64,000 bases of DNA from DATATB01 sp036268995 (GTDB lineage Bacteria; Planctomycetota; Planctomycetia; Pirellulales; PNKZ01), in contig DATATB010000011.1 of the NCBI GenBank assembly GCA_036268995.1, positions 1 to 64,000 on the forward strand, written 5' to 3'. Shown here one piece after another: positions 8,121-17,547 of the stretch (the first letter of the stretch is position 1; every line of letters begins with the position of its first letter). A program made the translations under genes and the position numbers. Below the pieces are notes generated by a model. The model saw only the letters and a list, made by a program, of their open reading frames with translations. It ran no database searches and had not been told where the DNA came from.

Positions 8121-11100
8121 CTACGTGCCGCGCATCAGGAAGGCGAGCAGGTCGCGGAGCTCTTCGGGCGTTTTGACGACGCCTTGCGGCATGGGTGATT
8201 GATTGACGAGCTCGCGATGCTCGATGTCGCGCTTGGCCAACTGCACGCGCTTGGTATCGCTGAGTAGCAGCTCGAGCTTGTCGGACGTTTCGCCGACGAC
8301 CAGGCCGGAAAACTGTCGGCCGTCTTCGAGCACGATTTGCGTGGCCCGAAAGATCGGCGAAATCTGCTTGCCGGGCATCAGGATCGACTCGACCAGGTGG
8401 GACACCGTGAAACGCCGGCCGGCTTCGGCCAGGCTGGGCCCGCCGGTGCCCGCGGTGGTGGCCGTTGTGGCGTGGCACTTGGCGCAGCCGATGGCTTCGA
8501 ACAGCCGCCGGCCCTGCTGCGGGTCGCCTTCGGCCGCGGCCTTATTCCAATCGACGTGCAAGAACGCCGCGCTCACGGTGCCGCCGGTCTTGCCTGCGGA
8601 AGCGAGCCGCTCGGCCAGGCTGGCCGTGTCGACTTTTTCCGGCAGCTCGACCGCCACGCTTCCCAGCGCGCGATAGTTGAGATACAGCCCGCTGTCGCCG
8701 GTGACGTTGCGGACGCGCAGCAGGATGTCGTTGCTGCCCGGCTGGAGCACGAGCGGCACAACGTCTTGCAGCGGCAAGGGGGCTCGGGTGACGTCATTGG
8801 TCCAGACGAGCCGGCCGTTGTGCCAAACTTTCACGCCGTCGCCCGAGCCGACGAGCAACTCGGCGCGATTGGCGGCGTTGCTCTCGAGCCGGAAGTACGC
8901 GTAGCACGAAGCGTGCTCCATCGGCCCCAGCAGCTCGGCCAGTTCGAACTTGCGTTTGGTCTTGGCCAACTGCCAGGCGCGTTTCGCTCCATGATCCGAA
9001 TACGTCTGGGCCAGATCGATCGCGCCTTGCTCGGGCGGGTGCACTCGGCCGAAACCTTGCTGACCATCGTCGAAAGGCCCCAGCAGCCAGACCTTGGTGA
9101 CGCCGGCCAGGCCTTTGAGCGACAACTGACGCTGTTCGTTGGCCTGAATGACTTCGGCCACGATCGGCTCGCTGCGGGGATCGGCCAGCAGCGATAGAAA
9201 ATAGACCGCCTCGAGCCGCACTTCGGACTGCGCGTCGCGGGCCAGCTTCAGCAGCGCCGCGAAGATTTGCTCCTGCTCGCCGCTGTGGGCGCCGGCACGC
9301 CAGTGATCGGCCACCGTGTAGTTGCCGATGGGGCCGTAATCGCGCAAATCGAGCTTCTTGTCGGCATACTGGATCACGTACGACGACTCTTCGCGCAGCT
9401 TGTCGAGCTTGCCGCTCACGCGCTCACTGGCCGGCGGCACGGTCAATCGAAAGCCGAGAGCCAAGGTGGCGGCCAGCCGCGTGGCTCGGTCGTCGGACTT
9501 GGCGAGCGTTTGCAAATCGGCCAGCGGACTTTTTTCGGCCAGCAGCAGCGTGGCGATTTGCCGCAAATAGGTGTCGGAACTGCGAGCCGTGTGGACGACC
9601 GCCTGGGGCGGAGGGCCTGGAAAGCGGAACAGTGCCACGAGCGCCGCCAGTTGCAGCGGCGGATCGGCAACTTTTAACGCTTCGGCAAACAGCTCGCGCG
9701 GAGCGTGCAAGTCCGCGTACTCGCCCAGTGCCCGCAGGGCTTGCAGGCGAGCCTCCGACGACTCTTCGGCACCGGCGATCACCTGCAATTGCTTGGAAAC
9801 CTCGGGCTGACCACTGGCCGCAGCCAGCCAGATGAGGTGCTCCACTTTGGGACCTTTCAACTGCTCGGCGTTCTCGTGACCGGCCCGCTGGAGCAGCTTG
9901 CCGCCGCGACGCAGGATTTCGACGTGCGCCCGATCGCGCCGGTGCCACGAATTCTGCCCGAGTTCGTCGAAGAGCTTGTCTTCCGAGGCCTGCGTCGCTT
10001 CGTAGCCGTCGAAAGGCGCGCTGGGCGGGTCGTTGGCCGGCGCGAGCATCACCAGGTCGCTGCGATAGATGGGCGAGCCTTCGTTCTGCGCCATGTATGC
10101 GATTGTGACGAACACGCGACCGCCGCGCCCCTCGCACACGCCCACCGGCCGGGCCTGGTTGCGGCCCTCGAGCAACCTGAACTCTTTCGCTTTGAACTCG
10201 GCGCCGTGGGCTTCGAGGGGATAGCGTGTCACCGCGCCAATGCACCAGCGGGCCACCAGCAGGTTGTTGCGATACGTATCGCCCAACAGCGGGTCGTCGT
10301 AATAAGATTGGCCGACCGGAACGAATCGCCCCAGGTTGTCGACGACCGTGTCGAGCAGGTCGGCCCGCTCGGGCGTTTTGGCCGGCAACCAGCCACGCGG
10401 CCAACTGAAATACGCGTGCGGCACGACATACAGCAGCCGGCCGGGCACGTACTGGGCCGGCATGGATTCGTGATCGTTGTCGTTGGTGAACAGGTTCCAA
10501 TGCCGGTCGAAGACCAGGCCGCAACTATTGCGCAGCCCACGGGCCACGATCTGAAAGCGGCTGCCGTCGGGCCGGCAGCGGAACACGCCGCCCACGCCGT
10601 TGTACGGCACTTGCGTGCCTTCGGGCTGGCTGAAGAAGGTCCAATGGCCCCAGTGGTCGGGCCGCTGGAAGTCGCCGTAATACCAGACCGGATCGCCCAT
10701 CGAAATATAAAGATCGCCCTCCGGTCCCCACGCCAGACCGTGCAAACACTGATGCACGTGCCCCAGCGGCACGCCCCAGATCAAGCGTTTGGGCACAATG
10801 CCCGACCGCTTGCTCACGGCGCCCGGCAGCACGTAGACCGCACTGACGGTGACCACGTACACGTCGTCGCCGCGGATGGCGATGTCGTTGACCCAAGTGT
10901 CCTTGGGAAAGCGGTAGATCTCTTTCCGCGCGGCGTACAGGCCGCCAGGCTGCGGCTCGTAGACAAACAGCGCCTCGCGGGCGCCGACAAACAAGCGGCC
11001 GGCCGCGTCTGCGCGGGCCGACAAGAACGACTCCTGGGGTGACGAATCGATCAGCGTCGCACGGAGCTGCGCGTCGGCCGGCTTGAAGTCCGGCTCGGCG

Positions 11101-11162
11101 GCCGCGGCAGCGGTTTTGATCGTGGCAAAAACGAGCGCGGTCCAAAACGCGAAACGAATCAT
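8121..11162 (-). CDS. Large haem-binding protein, propeller plus C-terminal cytochrome c domain
   Basis: The start at 11162 opens a signal peptide (MIRFAFWTALVFATIKTAAAA); the longer frame to 11237 adds 25 polar residues. The 1013-residue protein has an N-terminal sorbosone-dehydrogenase-like propeller (~30-400, with LHGLAWGPEGDLYISMGD and NSCGLVFDRHWNLF). Helical HEAT-like repeats follow (~430-690), then a beta-sandwich-like segment (~700-840, with GDGVKVWHNGRLVW). The C-terminus is a Pirellula/Verrucomicrobium-type haem domain with CAKCH near residue 895. It shares architecture with the protein at 242-3214 but is clearly diverged and adds the beta-sandwich. It is expected to be periplasmic. 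It is transcribed alone and converges on the DUF1501 gene. Confidence 0.88.
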   Translation of the reverse strand: MIRFAFWTALVFATIKTAAAAAEPDFKPADAQLRATLIDSSPQESFLSARADAAGRLFVGAREALFVYEPQPGGLYAARKEIYRFPKDTWVNDIAIRGDDVYVVTVSAVYVLPGAVSKRSGIVPKRLIWGVPLGHVHQCLHGLAWGPEGDLYISMGDPVWYYGDFQRPDHWGHWTFFSQPEGTQVPYNGVGGVFRCRPDGSRFQIVARGLRNSCGLVFDRHWNLFTNDNDHESMPAQYVPGRLLYVVPHAYFSWPRGWLPAKTPERADLLDTVVDNLGRFVPVGQSYYDDPLLGDTYRNNLLVARWCIGAVTRYPLEAHGAEFKAKEFRLLEGRNQARPVGVCEGRGGRVFVTIAYMAQNEGSPIYRSDLVMLAPANDPPSAPFDGYEATQASEDKLFDELGQNSWHRRDRAHVEILRRGGKLLQRAGHENAEQLKGPKVEHLIWLAAASGQPEVSKQLQVIAGAEESSEARLQALRALGEYADLHAPRELFAEALKVADPPLQLAALVALFRFPGPPPQAVVHTARSSDTYLRQIATLLLAEKSPLADLQTLAKSDDRATRLAATLALGFRLTVPPASERVSGKLDKLREESSYVIQYADKKLDLRDYGPIGNYTVADHWRAGAHSGEQEQIFAALLKLARDAQSEVRLEAVYFLSLLADPRSEPIVAEVIQANEQRQLSLKGLAGVTKVWLLGPFDDGQQGFGRVHPPEQGAIDLAQTYSDHGAKRAWQLAKTKRKFELAELLGPMEHASCYAYFRLESNAANRAELLVGSGDGVKVWHNGRLVWTNDVTRAPLPLQDVVPLVLQPGSNDILLRVRNVTGDSGLYLNYRALGSVAVELPEKVDTASLAERLASAGKTGGTVSAAFLHVDWNKAAAEGDPQQGRRLFEAIGCAKCHATTATTAGTGGPSLAEAGRRFTVSHLVESILMPGKQISPIFRATQIVLEDGRQFSGLVVGETSDKLELLLSDTKRVQLAKRDIEHRELVNQSPMPQGVVKTPEELRDLLAFLMRGT

Positions 11163-11276
11163 GAGGCTTGAAATCCATCGGGTGGGACGAGAAGGCTGGA
11201 CTAGCCGAACGATAATCGTTCCCGATGGGCGCAGCAACTCGCGGCAGCAAAGATCGGCCGCCGGTCATGCCCGAAT

Positions 11277-11315
11277 AAAACAATCAGGGCGAGGTTACTG
11301 GGTAACCTCGCCCTG
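11277..11315 (-). terminator. Rho-independent terminator of the Gly/Tyr-rich protein gene
   Basis: A perfect 14-bp stem (CAGGGCGAGGTTAC and its complement, 3-base loop) spans 11285-11315. On the minus strand a T-rich run (ATTGTTTTATT) follows it. It lies 30 bases past the stop of the gene ending at 11346. Confidence 0.8.
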
Positions 11316-11345
11316 AAAAAACGACGGTCGTGAATTTCCGTTCGC

Positions 11346-12716
11346 TTAGGACGTGACCCGCGAAGCTGGGCTCGGCGGAGGCGACGTCTGCGTCGCCGGA
11401 GTGCCCGTTGCCGGAGTCGCCGATCCCGCCGGCGGTGTCGGCGGCGTGGTTTTGATCAGCGGGATTCCAGCCTTCGTGGCGAACACGTTGCGGAGCAACT
11501 GCGCGCCGTAGTCCTTGGGCTGCAACTTGATACCCTGATCCAACTCCGTCACCGCATTCTTGGGATAGCCCAAGTAGCCGTAGTGATAGCCCAACAGGTA
11601 TCGCAAGCCGGGATTGTTGGGATCCGACGTGCGGGCTTTTTCCAACGCCCGAAGCTGATCGGTATAGTTCTGGATGTTGGGATACAGTTCGCGATAATTA
11701 GTTACCACCGTGCCCCATTGGGCCTCCGGCAGAATTTGCGTAGCCAATTGCAAAGCGCCGGCCGCGGGCATGAACTGACCGCTGGCGAACAGCGATTGCG
11801 ACAACAGCAGCATCAGGCCGCCGTTGTTGGGAGTATCGACCAACGCGTGCTCGAAATCGGTGGCTGCTTGTTTGTAGTTGCCGGCTTGGAAGTCGGCTTC
11901 GCCTTGAGCGGCGAAGTCGTTGGTCGCCGCCAACTGCGTAGGCGTCGAGTAAGCGGCCGTGGCGCCATAGCCGTTGCCATACCCACCATACCCACCATAC
12001 CCGCCGTAGCCACCACCGTACCCACCATACCCACCATAGCCGCCATAGCCACCGTACCCGCCGTAGCCAAAGCCACCCAGCCCGTAGAGGCCGAACATAC
12101 CGAAGGGGCTAAAGAAGCCGTAGCCAGCGCCGTAGAACGGATAGCCGCCGTAGCCGATGCCGTAGCGGCCATAACCGCCGTAGCCGCGTCCGTAGCCGCC
12201 ATACCCGCCGTAGCCATAGCCGCGACCCATGCCGCCCATGGCCGCGCTGCTACCCGCGAACCGATTCGTGCCAACCGTGCCAGTGGTACCAAAATGGCGC
12301 CCCGTGAACGAATTGGCGGAAATGCCCGACGAACGAAGACCGCCAACCGCACCAGAACGAATGCCGGAGCTGCCGGCCAGGCCGCGATAGCCGCTGGAAT
12401 AGCCACCGCGATAGCCGCCCATGCCGCCCGAATAGCCGCGGTAACCGCCCATCCCGCCACTGTAGCCGCGGTAGCCACCCATGCCTCCGCTATAGCCGCG
12501 GAAACCACCGCCACCGAAGCCGCCAAAGCCGCCGCCGTGAAATCCACCACCGCCAAAGCCGCCGCCATGGCCGCCGCCAAAACCGCCGCCGCCACCATGT
12601 CCTCCGCCGCCTCCGCCGCCGCCGCCGTGAGCCAGCGCCACGGGCGCGCCTGAGACGAACACTAAAGACGCGGCTGCTAGAAAGGCCGCGATGCGCTTAA
12701 GAAATCCGGAACGCAT
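11346..12716 (-). CDS. Exported Gly/Tyr-rich low-complexity protein with C-terminal TPR domain
   Basis: 456 residues. A signal peptide (residues 1-29, cleaved near VALA-HG) precedes a poly-Gly/His stretch, then three consecutive GGMGGYRGYS-type repeats (~80-110) and a longer GGYGGYGG tract (~165-255). These are the kind of sequence found in structural or adhesive extracellular proteins. From about residue 265 the composition becomes ordinary and two or three TPR-like helical pairs appear (EADFQAGNYKQAATDFEHAL, LGYHYGYLGYPKNAVTELDQ). The tail is Thr/Pro/Ala-rich. The pairing of a silk-like N-terminus with a TPR scaffold suggests an envelope or matrix protein; no enzymatic role is visible. It has its own terminator. 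Confidence 0.8.
   Translation of the reverse strand: MRSGFLKRIAAFLAAASLVFVSGAPVALAHGGGGGGGGGHGGGGGFGGGHGGGFGGGGFHGGGFGGFGGGGFRGYSGGMGGYRGYSGGMGGYRGYSGGMGGYRGGYSSGYRGLAGSSGIRSGAVGGLRSSGISANSFTGRHFGTTGTVGTNRFAGSSAAMGGMGRGYGYGGYGGYGRGYGGYGRYGIGYGGYPFYGAGYGFFSPFGMFGLYGLGGFGYGGYGGYGGYGGYGGYGGGYGGYGGYGGYGNGYGATAAYSTPTQLAATNDFAAQGEADFQAGNYKQAATDFEHALVDTPNNGGLMLLLSQSLFASGQFMPAAGALQLATQILPEAQWGTVVTNYRELYPNIQNYTDQLRALEKARTSDPNNPGLRYLLGYHYGYLGYPKNAVTELDQGIKLQPKDYGAQLLRNVFATKAGIPLIKTTPPTPPAGSATPATGTPATQTSPPPSPASRVTS
11950..12620 (-). repeat. In-gene short tandem codon repeats (Gly/Tyr, Gly/Met/Arg)
   Basis: The DNA coding the low-complexity part is itself repetitive, for example repeated CCACCATACC / CCGCCGTAGC units near 11980-12070 and three near-identical 30-base units near 12405-12500. 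Such tracts are prone to length change by slippage, so the length may vary between strains. Confidence 0.7.
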
Positions 12717-13115
12717 TGGAACCGTCCCCCCCTCGCATGCGAGGAAAATATGAATGACCTGGGCCTACCTTTTTTTACGAGTAGTTCGCTCGATGGGTCT
12801 TGGAAAAATGCAACGTTGATGCCTAATGGCCAAATTAGGCAGTCCAGCATCGCGAGTGGACGACGGTACTGCTTCTGACAAGCGAAGTAAGTCATCCGAG
12901 GGGACGAGACCACATCGGTTTTGACACCAATGGGGGAACCGCACGGTGCCGGACGCTCGGCGCGGGATTCTCGATCTGAGTCCGCCGCGCTCAATTCGAG
13001 ATTGAGTTGCGGGCGTGCAGTCTGGCCCTAGAAGTCGCCGCGTCCAGGCTGACCGTCGCACTGCCAGAACGCCTGGCGACATCGCGTGCAGAAATCGCGG
13101 CTCCGCCCGCATAAA
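12717..13115. other. Intergenic region upstream of the Gly/Tyr-rich gene
   Basis: About 400 bases without a convincing gene. It contains a perfect palindrome CCTCGCATGCGAGG at 12731-12744, only 15 bases before the start codon, which could be a regulatory hairpin or operator. A G-rich ribosome-binding stretch on the minus strand lies between palindrome and start. Frames on both strands lack coding character. Confidence 0.45.
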
Positions 13116-14540
13116 TCATTTCCTTCGGCCTGCCCACAGGATACCAAACGCCAGCACGCCGCCAAGAGCCAGGCCTGCGATCGAGCCGCGCAGGATCTTT
13201 TCCAGCATGCCCGCATCGCTGCGAATGCCAGGCGTGGGACGCATCGCCAGGTAGGGCCGAATCGCGGTTTGCTCACCGCTAAGCTGCTCGAGCCGATCGA
13301 GCGCCGCATCGACGGCAGGCACATTGCCACCGGCCGCCGGCATGGCGTTGAGCACCTGTCGCAGCTCGGCACTAAGCTCCCGGGCTCGCATGACGCTCTC
13401 GATTTGCCGTTTCAGCGCGCCGTCTTCGGCGTTGAGTTCTTCCAGCGCGGCGCGCAACGTTTTAAGCCGCGACTCGGGAGTGCTATCGGTCGAACCGGCG
13501 GGCAACAGCAATCCGGTCGCAGTGGAAGCGGCCGCGGGCGTTGGGGGCACAATGCCCAGCTCGGCGAGCCGCTGCTCGATCGCCTGGAGTCGCGGATGGC
13601 TCGGGCCATACTGATCGAGCAATTCCGATCGCTCGGCCAGCAGTTGAGCCTGTTCGGCCGGATATTTTTGCAGCAACTCGATCTGCAGTCGGATCGCCTT
13701 TCGCTTGGGGTGTTCGGGCCCGTAGCGCAAAGCCAACTTGCTATCCTCTTCGAGCAGTTGGGCCTCGCGCTCTTGGGACCCGACGCCGGGCCCGGGCGCA
13801 GCCGAGCCCAGCATATTCCTGGGCTGCCGGCCCGGCGGTGCGGCAGCGGATTCGGCCGGCATGGCGGGCTGGCCGCGCTCGATTTGCGCGATTTGCCGCA
13901 AGACGCTGTTGCGCCGCAGGAGCAACGCGGCCCGCTGCTGGCTGAGCAGCTGCATGGGCGCCGGGTCGTCGACCGGCGTGCCCCAGGACTCGATCAGCTT
14001 TCGCAAGCTGGCCTCCGCCGCGATCCGGCCTTGAGGATTGCCAAGGTCGGCGCGGGCCTGCTGGATCAGCCGGGCGGTCTCGTTTTCGCCGGCATCTCGA
14101 TGCCGTCCGTCTAAGACCAGGTACGCGTCGATGACGCTGATCAGAATGGCTTGCGCCGCCTGTGCCGACGGCGCGCGGCAGTGGACGACGATCACGTCGG
14201 GCGGTTCGTCCGACTCGTCGATCTGTAGGCTCTGCCGGACTTGCTCGAGCGAAAGCGCGCCGCCGCTGGCAGAGCGGATCGGGATCAACTCGGAATTCTG
14301 CAGTGCCAGCTCGAGCGTTGCGTCAGCCGTGAGTGTGCGCTCGGCTTGCTGGACGGGCCGCGCAGTTGACTGCTCGGCCGCAGCCCGCTGCTCGGCAGCA
14401 GTGTCGACCGGCTGGATCGGGCTGGGGATCACGAGCCGGGCAGTCGATCGGTAGTCGGGCGGCAACCTGCAAAACGACAAGTAGCCAAGCCCGGCGCCAA
14501 TGGCGGCCCCCAGCAGCGCAATATTAAGAAATCGCAACAT
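13116..14540 (-). CDS. Wzz/GumC-like polysaccharide chain-length protein
   Basis: I place the start at 14540 (MLRFLNIALLGAAIGAGLGY), because it opens directly into a membrane helix; the longer frame to 14657 overlaps the upstream gene. The 474-residue product has one transmembrane helix at each end (~5-22 and ~450-470), a short beta-rich segment after the first, and a long central coiled coil rich in Gln, Glu, Arg and Leu. That is the layout of Wzz/GumC chain-length regulators without the cytoplasmic tyrosine kinase. The phrases LRYGPEHPKRKAI and LDQYGPSHPRLQAI are typical of GumC coiled coils. It would sit in the inner membrane and take part in exopolysaccharide or O-antigen assembly. Confidence 0.75.
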   Translation of the reverse strand: MLRFLNIALLGAAIGAGLGYLSFCRLPPDYRSTARLVIPSPIQPVDTAAEQRAAAEQSTARPVQQAERTLTADATLELALQNSELIPIRSASGGALSLEQVRQSLQIDESDEPPDVIVVHCRAPSAQAAQAILISVIDAYLVLDGRHRDAGENETARLIQQARADLGNPQGRIAAEASLRKLIESWGTPVDDPAPMQLLSQQRAALLLRRNSVLRQIAQIERGQPAMPAESAAAPPGRQPRNMLGSAAPGPGVGSQEREAQLLEEDSKLALRYGPEHPKRKAIRLQIELLQKYPAEQAQLLAERSELLDQYGPSHPRLQAIEQRLAELGIVPPTPAAASTATGLLLPAGSTDSTPESRLKTLRAALEELNAEDGALKRQIESVMRARELSAELRQVLNAMPAAGGNVPAVDAALDRLEQLSGEQTAIRPYLAMRPTPGIRSDAGMLEKILRGSIAGLALGGVLAFGILWAGRRK

Positions 14541-14550
14541 AGCGCGGCCG

Positions 14551-14853
14551 TTAGGGGAGCGAATAAAATCCTTGGCCGGCGTTCTTGAGTCGGCCCTGCT
14601 TGGCCAATTCTTCCCAAACGGCGCGCGGAAATTGGTCGGGCGGCACGATGCCGGCAATCGACGAGTTGCCGCCGCTGCTCAAGGGACTGCGGCCGATCCG
14701 CGACTCCGCGTCGAGCCGCGTTAGTTTCCACCGCTTTTTGAAGGCATTGTACGCCGATTTGAGCACTTCCGGCGTGATGGCGGGGGCGCTGCCGGCAGCG
14801 GCTGCCGGCTGGCCACCGGCATTTTGCGGCAAGGGAGCAGAGGGTTCGGACAT
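14551..14853 (-). CDS. Small conserved hypothetical protein upstream of the GumC-like gene
   Basis: Starting at the ATG at 14853 gives 100 residues. The N-terminal third is Ala/Pro-rich and probably disordered. The rest is a compact, charged domain (EVLKSAYNAFKKRWKLTRLD through PRAVWEELAKQGRLKNAGQG). The gene ends only 10 bases before the start of the GumC-like gene, so the two are likely co-transcribed. I do not recognise the family and assign no function. Confidence 0.65.
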   Translation of the reverse strand: MSEPSAPLPQNAGGQPAAAAGSAPAITPEVLKSAYNAFKKRWKLTRLDAESRIGRSPLSSGGNSSIAGIVPPDQFPRAVWEELAKQGRLKNAGQGFYSLP

Positions 14854-15075
14854 GGGAGCCTCTCCGGTTGATTGACCAACTTGCAAGTGACCGCAGGCGA
14901 CCAATGCACGTGCGGTACGAACGACCAACGCTTGATTATGAACCCGTAACGATCCGCGTGCCATCTAGCAGACCGGATCGGCACAGGTTATTTTTGCGAT
15001 TGTGGCCGGCAAGTTCGACACGCCGGTCACGGCCCCCCGCAATGATCCAATCCTTGCCGATGGAGATATCCCGCC

Positions 15076-15756
15076 ATGCTGCCACGCCCGTTCGCATCGC
15101 TTGCCACCGTCCTGGTTCTGCTGTTGTTGCCGGCCCTGGTTGCGCCGCAGGCGTTTGCGCAGAAGGGTGACCGGGTCAAGCTCAAGGGCAAGGTCAAGAC
15201 AGTCTCGGAAAAGCAAATGGCGATCGAAGAAAAACCCGAGACGGATTATCTGATCCATATCAACTCGCGTACGCGCGTGACCGTGGAGGGCACGGCCGTG
15301 CCCGAGTATCTGGCGCCCGGAGTGGACGTGCAGGTCGTGGCGGACGTTAATAAGGCCGGCGTGGTTCCCGAACCGCTGACCGAGATCACCGTTTGCACGT
15401 TCAATGAGTCCAACCCGGCAACGTTCGGGCCCGAAGATCCGACGAAGCCCAGCCGCAAGGGCAAAGACGCCGTGAATCGATTCGTTATCCGCGGCACGAT
15501 CAAGACCATCCGCAACGGCAAGCTGACGATCGCGACGCCCGACAAGCTGGTCAAAGCCACGCTGACGCCCGACGCGAAGATCAAGGTCCTGTCGACCGAC
15601 GTCACCTGGGCGCAGGTAGGAGACGAAGCCAGCGTGGCGGGAGTCGAAATTTTTGCCGGCGAGGTGCAGGCCCAGACGCTGAAAGTCGCGCTGGCCAAGC
15701 CACTGGAGCCCAAAAAGCCCGAAGGCGCGAAGCACAAGAAAACGGCCGGACGGTAG
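15076..15756 (+). CDS. Exported hypothetical protein with two OB-like beta repeats
   Basis: 226 residues. A strong signal peptide (MLPRPFASLATVLVLLLLPALVAPQAFA) is followed by two related beta-rich segments: KLKGKVKTVSEKQMAIEEK (~30-100) and VIRGTIKTIRNGKLTIATPD (~135-200). Each pairs a short strand motif with a statement-like block ending in an Asp/Lys-rich turn. The C-terminus is Lys-rich. This resembles DUF5666-type exported proteins, which have no known function. A hairpin terminator follows. Confidence 0.7.
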   Translation: MLPRPFASLATVLVLLLLPALVAPQAFAQKGDRVKLKGKVKTVSEKQMAIEEKPETDYLIHINSRTRVTVEGTAVPEYLAPGVDVQVVADVNKAGVVPEPLTEITVCTFNESNPATFGPEDPTKPSRKGKDAVNRFVIRGTIKTIRNGKLTIATPDKLVKATLTPDAKIKVLSTDVTWAQVGDEASVAGVEIFAGEVQAQTLKVALAKPLEPKKPEGAKHKKTAGR

Positions 15757-15803
15757 GGGCGGTGGCGGGTCGGCGGGGTTAATGTTGGTTGGATTGCGAG
15801 CCC

Positions 15804-15835
15804 CCCACGGACCGCAGTCCGTGGGCTTGGGCTTT
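15804..15835 (+). terminator. Terminator hairpin built from a dispersed palindrome
   Basis: A perfect 9-bp stem (CCCACGGAC / GTCCGTGGG, loop CGCA) at 15804-15825 is followed by CTTGGGCTTTT. It lies between two convergent genes. The same 9-4-9 palindrome, with compensatory changes, recurs at 33725-33746. Confidence 0.65.
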
Positions 15836-15848
15836 TGCATTCGCCCGA

Positions 15849-17459
15849 TTAGCGCTTGCCTAACGCGCGTAACGCTTCGGATGCTTCGCTGGCGTTGAGC
15901 TGCTGGTCGCCGTCGCGATCGAAGCGGGCGAGTTGCTTGGCGATCTCGGCGGTGGGCACGCGCTTGGCCAGGCTCGCCGAAATTTCGGCCACGCTGAGTT
16001 TGCCGTCGCCGTTGGTATCGACCTTGCGCATCATCTCGGCCGTCCGTTGGGCGTGCTCGGCTGCGCTGGGCGGCGCCTTCGGCTTCGCCACCGGCATTTG
16101 CTTCCGCGTCGCCTCGGGCACGATGGCCGCATGCACGCGGCGCGAAGGATGCGCCGCGAACTCCGGCATGTCGCTTTCACGCACCGGCACCAGGTTCAAG
16201 AACGCAATCGACATTTCGTCAAAGGTCTGCTCGCCCCATTTCACGCGCTTGGGCGGATCGCTCGGGTTCAACGGGTTGTCGGCCGAATTGTCGTGGACGC
16301 CGTCGAGCGTGATTTCCGTCCCCTTGGGCAGCCGAACCGGTTCGGCAAACTGGTACAGGTCCTGCCAGTTGAAATCCCAATCGTCGATCTCGAGCAGCGG
16401 CTGCAGCCGGCCGTCGGGCAGTTGGGCCGTGACCTTGATCTGCCTGCCGATCATGTGCATGTGCGGAAAGATCCACATCGCCTCCATGTCGATCGGCAGC
16501 GTACACGTGTCGTGCGTGTGAAAGGCCTTCTCGCCCGGCGGGATGTCGATCTTGCGGTCGATCAGCACCGCGTCCAATAGCGATCGTCGCGGCGGTTCGT
16601 CGGTGAAATAAAAGCCGACCGACGATTGCTCGACCTCCGGCTTGCCGCTGGGGTGCAGGTGCAACTGCAACACGAGGTCGGCCTTCTCCGGCCAGGGGAA
16701 CGAAAGGCCCGTGGCCAGCGGCACCGGGCGCCGCCCCGGCGCCCAGATCGACATGGGGCCCGGCAGCAGTTGGCCCGGCGGAGTCACCGCGACAAAGCCT
16801 GGCCCGGCTTCGGCCGCATCGCGCTCGCGGGCTTTGCCCGTCCGATCGTAAAACAGGATCGAGTGATGCACCACGCGGCGATTGCTGGGGCGGAATTCGG
16901 CCGCGCGCAGATACTTGCCCTGCGGCACGCGCAGGTCGAGCACCAGGTTCAGATAAATGTCGCGGCCCGAGGCAGGCACTTTGAGCGGCTCGGGCACTTT
17001 GACGATCAAATCGGGCGGGCCCAGTTGCCAGCCATCGGCAAAACTGGGGGCCGGCGGCAGATCGTGCTTGTCCCCCTCGGGCGAGCCTTGCCGCACCCAG
17101 CGATCGATCAAGGCGATTTCATCGTCCGACAGCCGGCGGGCGTTGGCAAACTGGCCCACTGCGGCCGCCGGCTTCCAAGGCGGCATCGACCGCTGGGCAG
17201 TCACCGCTTGGATATGGTCGGCCCGCTTGCTGACTTCCGCATAGCTCAGCAGCGAGAACGGGGCGACCTCGCCCGGCCGATGACAGCCGGCGCAATGCCG
17301 AAACACGATCGGGGCGATGTGCTGATTGAACGTGACCGGCGGCTGGGCTGCCGCTGGCGAGTTTTCGGCGGCCAGCGCCGGATTGCCGGCAATGCTAGCG
17401 GCAAGCCAGCCGAGGGTGACCACAAGTGGGAGCCAAACACGCGTCCGATTCATATTCAT
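15849..17459 (-). CDS. Cytochrome c / copper type II monooxygenase-like protein with EF-hands
   Basis: A 536-residue exported protein with signal peptide 1-30. A c-type haem motif (C56-A-G-C-H60) lies in a short cytochrome domain. Residues ~145-450 resemble the copper type II ascorbate-dependent monooxygenase fold: H198-H199 (VVHHSILFYD), the HxH pair H267/H269 (LQLHLHP) and HMHMIG at 333-338. These match, in order, the CuH and CuM ligand motifs of peptidylglycine monooxygenase-like enzymes. Two EF-hand loops end the protein (DTNGDGKLSVAE and DRDGDQQLNASE). This suggests a periplasmic copper oxidase with a built-in haem electron donor or acceptor and calcium control; the substrate is unknown. 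It is a single gene, convergent with the hypothetical gene at 15076. Confidence 0.85.
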   Translation of the reverse strand: MNMNRTRVWLPLVVTLGWLAASIAGNPALAAENSPAAAQPPVTFNQHIAPIVFRHCAGCHRPGEVAPFSLLSYAEVSKRADHIQAVTAQRSMPPWKPAAAVGQFANARRLSDDEIALIDRWVRQGSPEGDKHDLPPAPSFADGWQLGPPDLIVKVPEPLKVPASGRDIYLNLVLDLRVPQGKYLRAAEFRPSNRRVVHHSILFYDRTGKARERDAAEAGPGFVAVTPPGQLLPGPMSIWAPGRRPVPLATGLSFPWPEKADLVLQLHLHPSGKPEVEQSSVGFYFTDEPPRRSLLDAVLIDRKIDIPPGEKAFHTHDTCTLPIDMEAMWIFPHMHMIGRQIKVTAQLPDGRLQPLLEIDDWDFNWQDLYQFAEPVRLPKGTEITLDGVHDNSADNPLNPSDPPKRVKWGEQTFDEMSIAFLNLVPVRESDMPEFAAHPSRRVHAAIVPEATRKQMPVAKPKAPPSAAEHAQRTAEMMRKVDTNGDGKLSVAEISASLAKRVPTAEIAKQLARFDRDGDQQLNASEASEALRALGKR

Positions 17460-17547
17460 GGCGGCCCAGGGTCAGAAGTGGGGATAGTGGACTATTGAAA
17501 ATCCAGTTCACCCTGATGATACCCCGGAAGTGCCGGCCGGGTTTTGT

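Noticed and set aside
11950..12620. Regular short repeats that could suggest a CRISPR array
   Set aside because: They are in-frame Gly/Tyr codon repeats within a signal-peptide-bearing gene, with no unique spacers of constant length.
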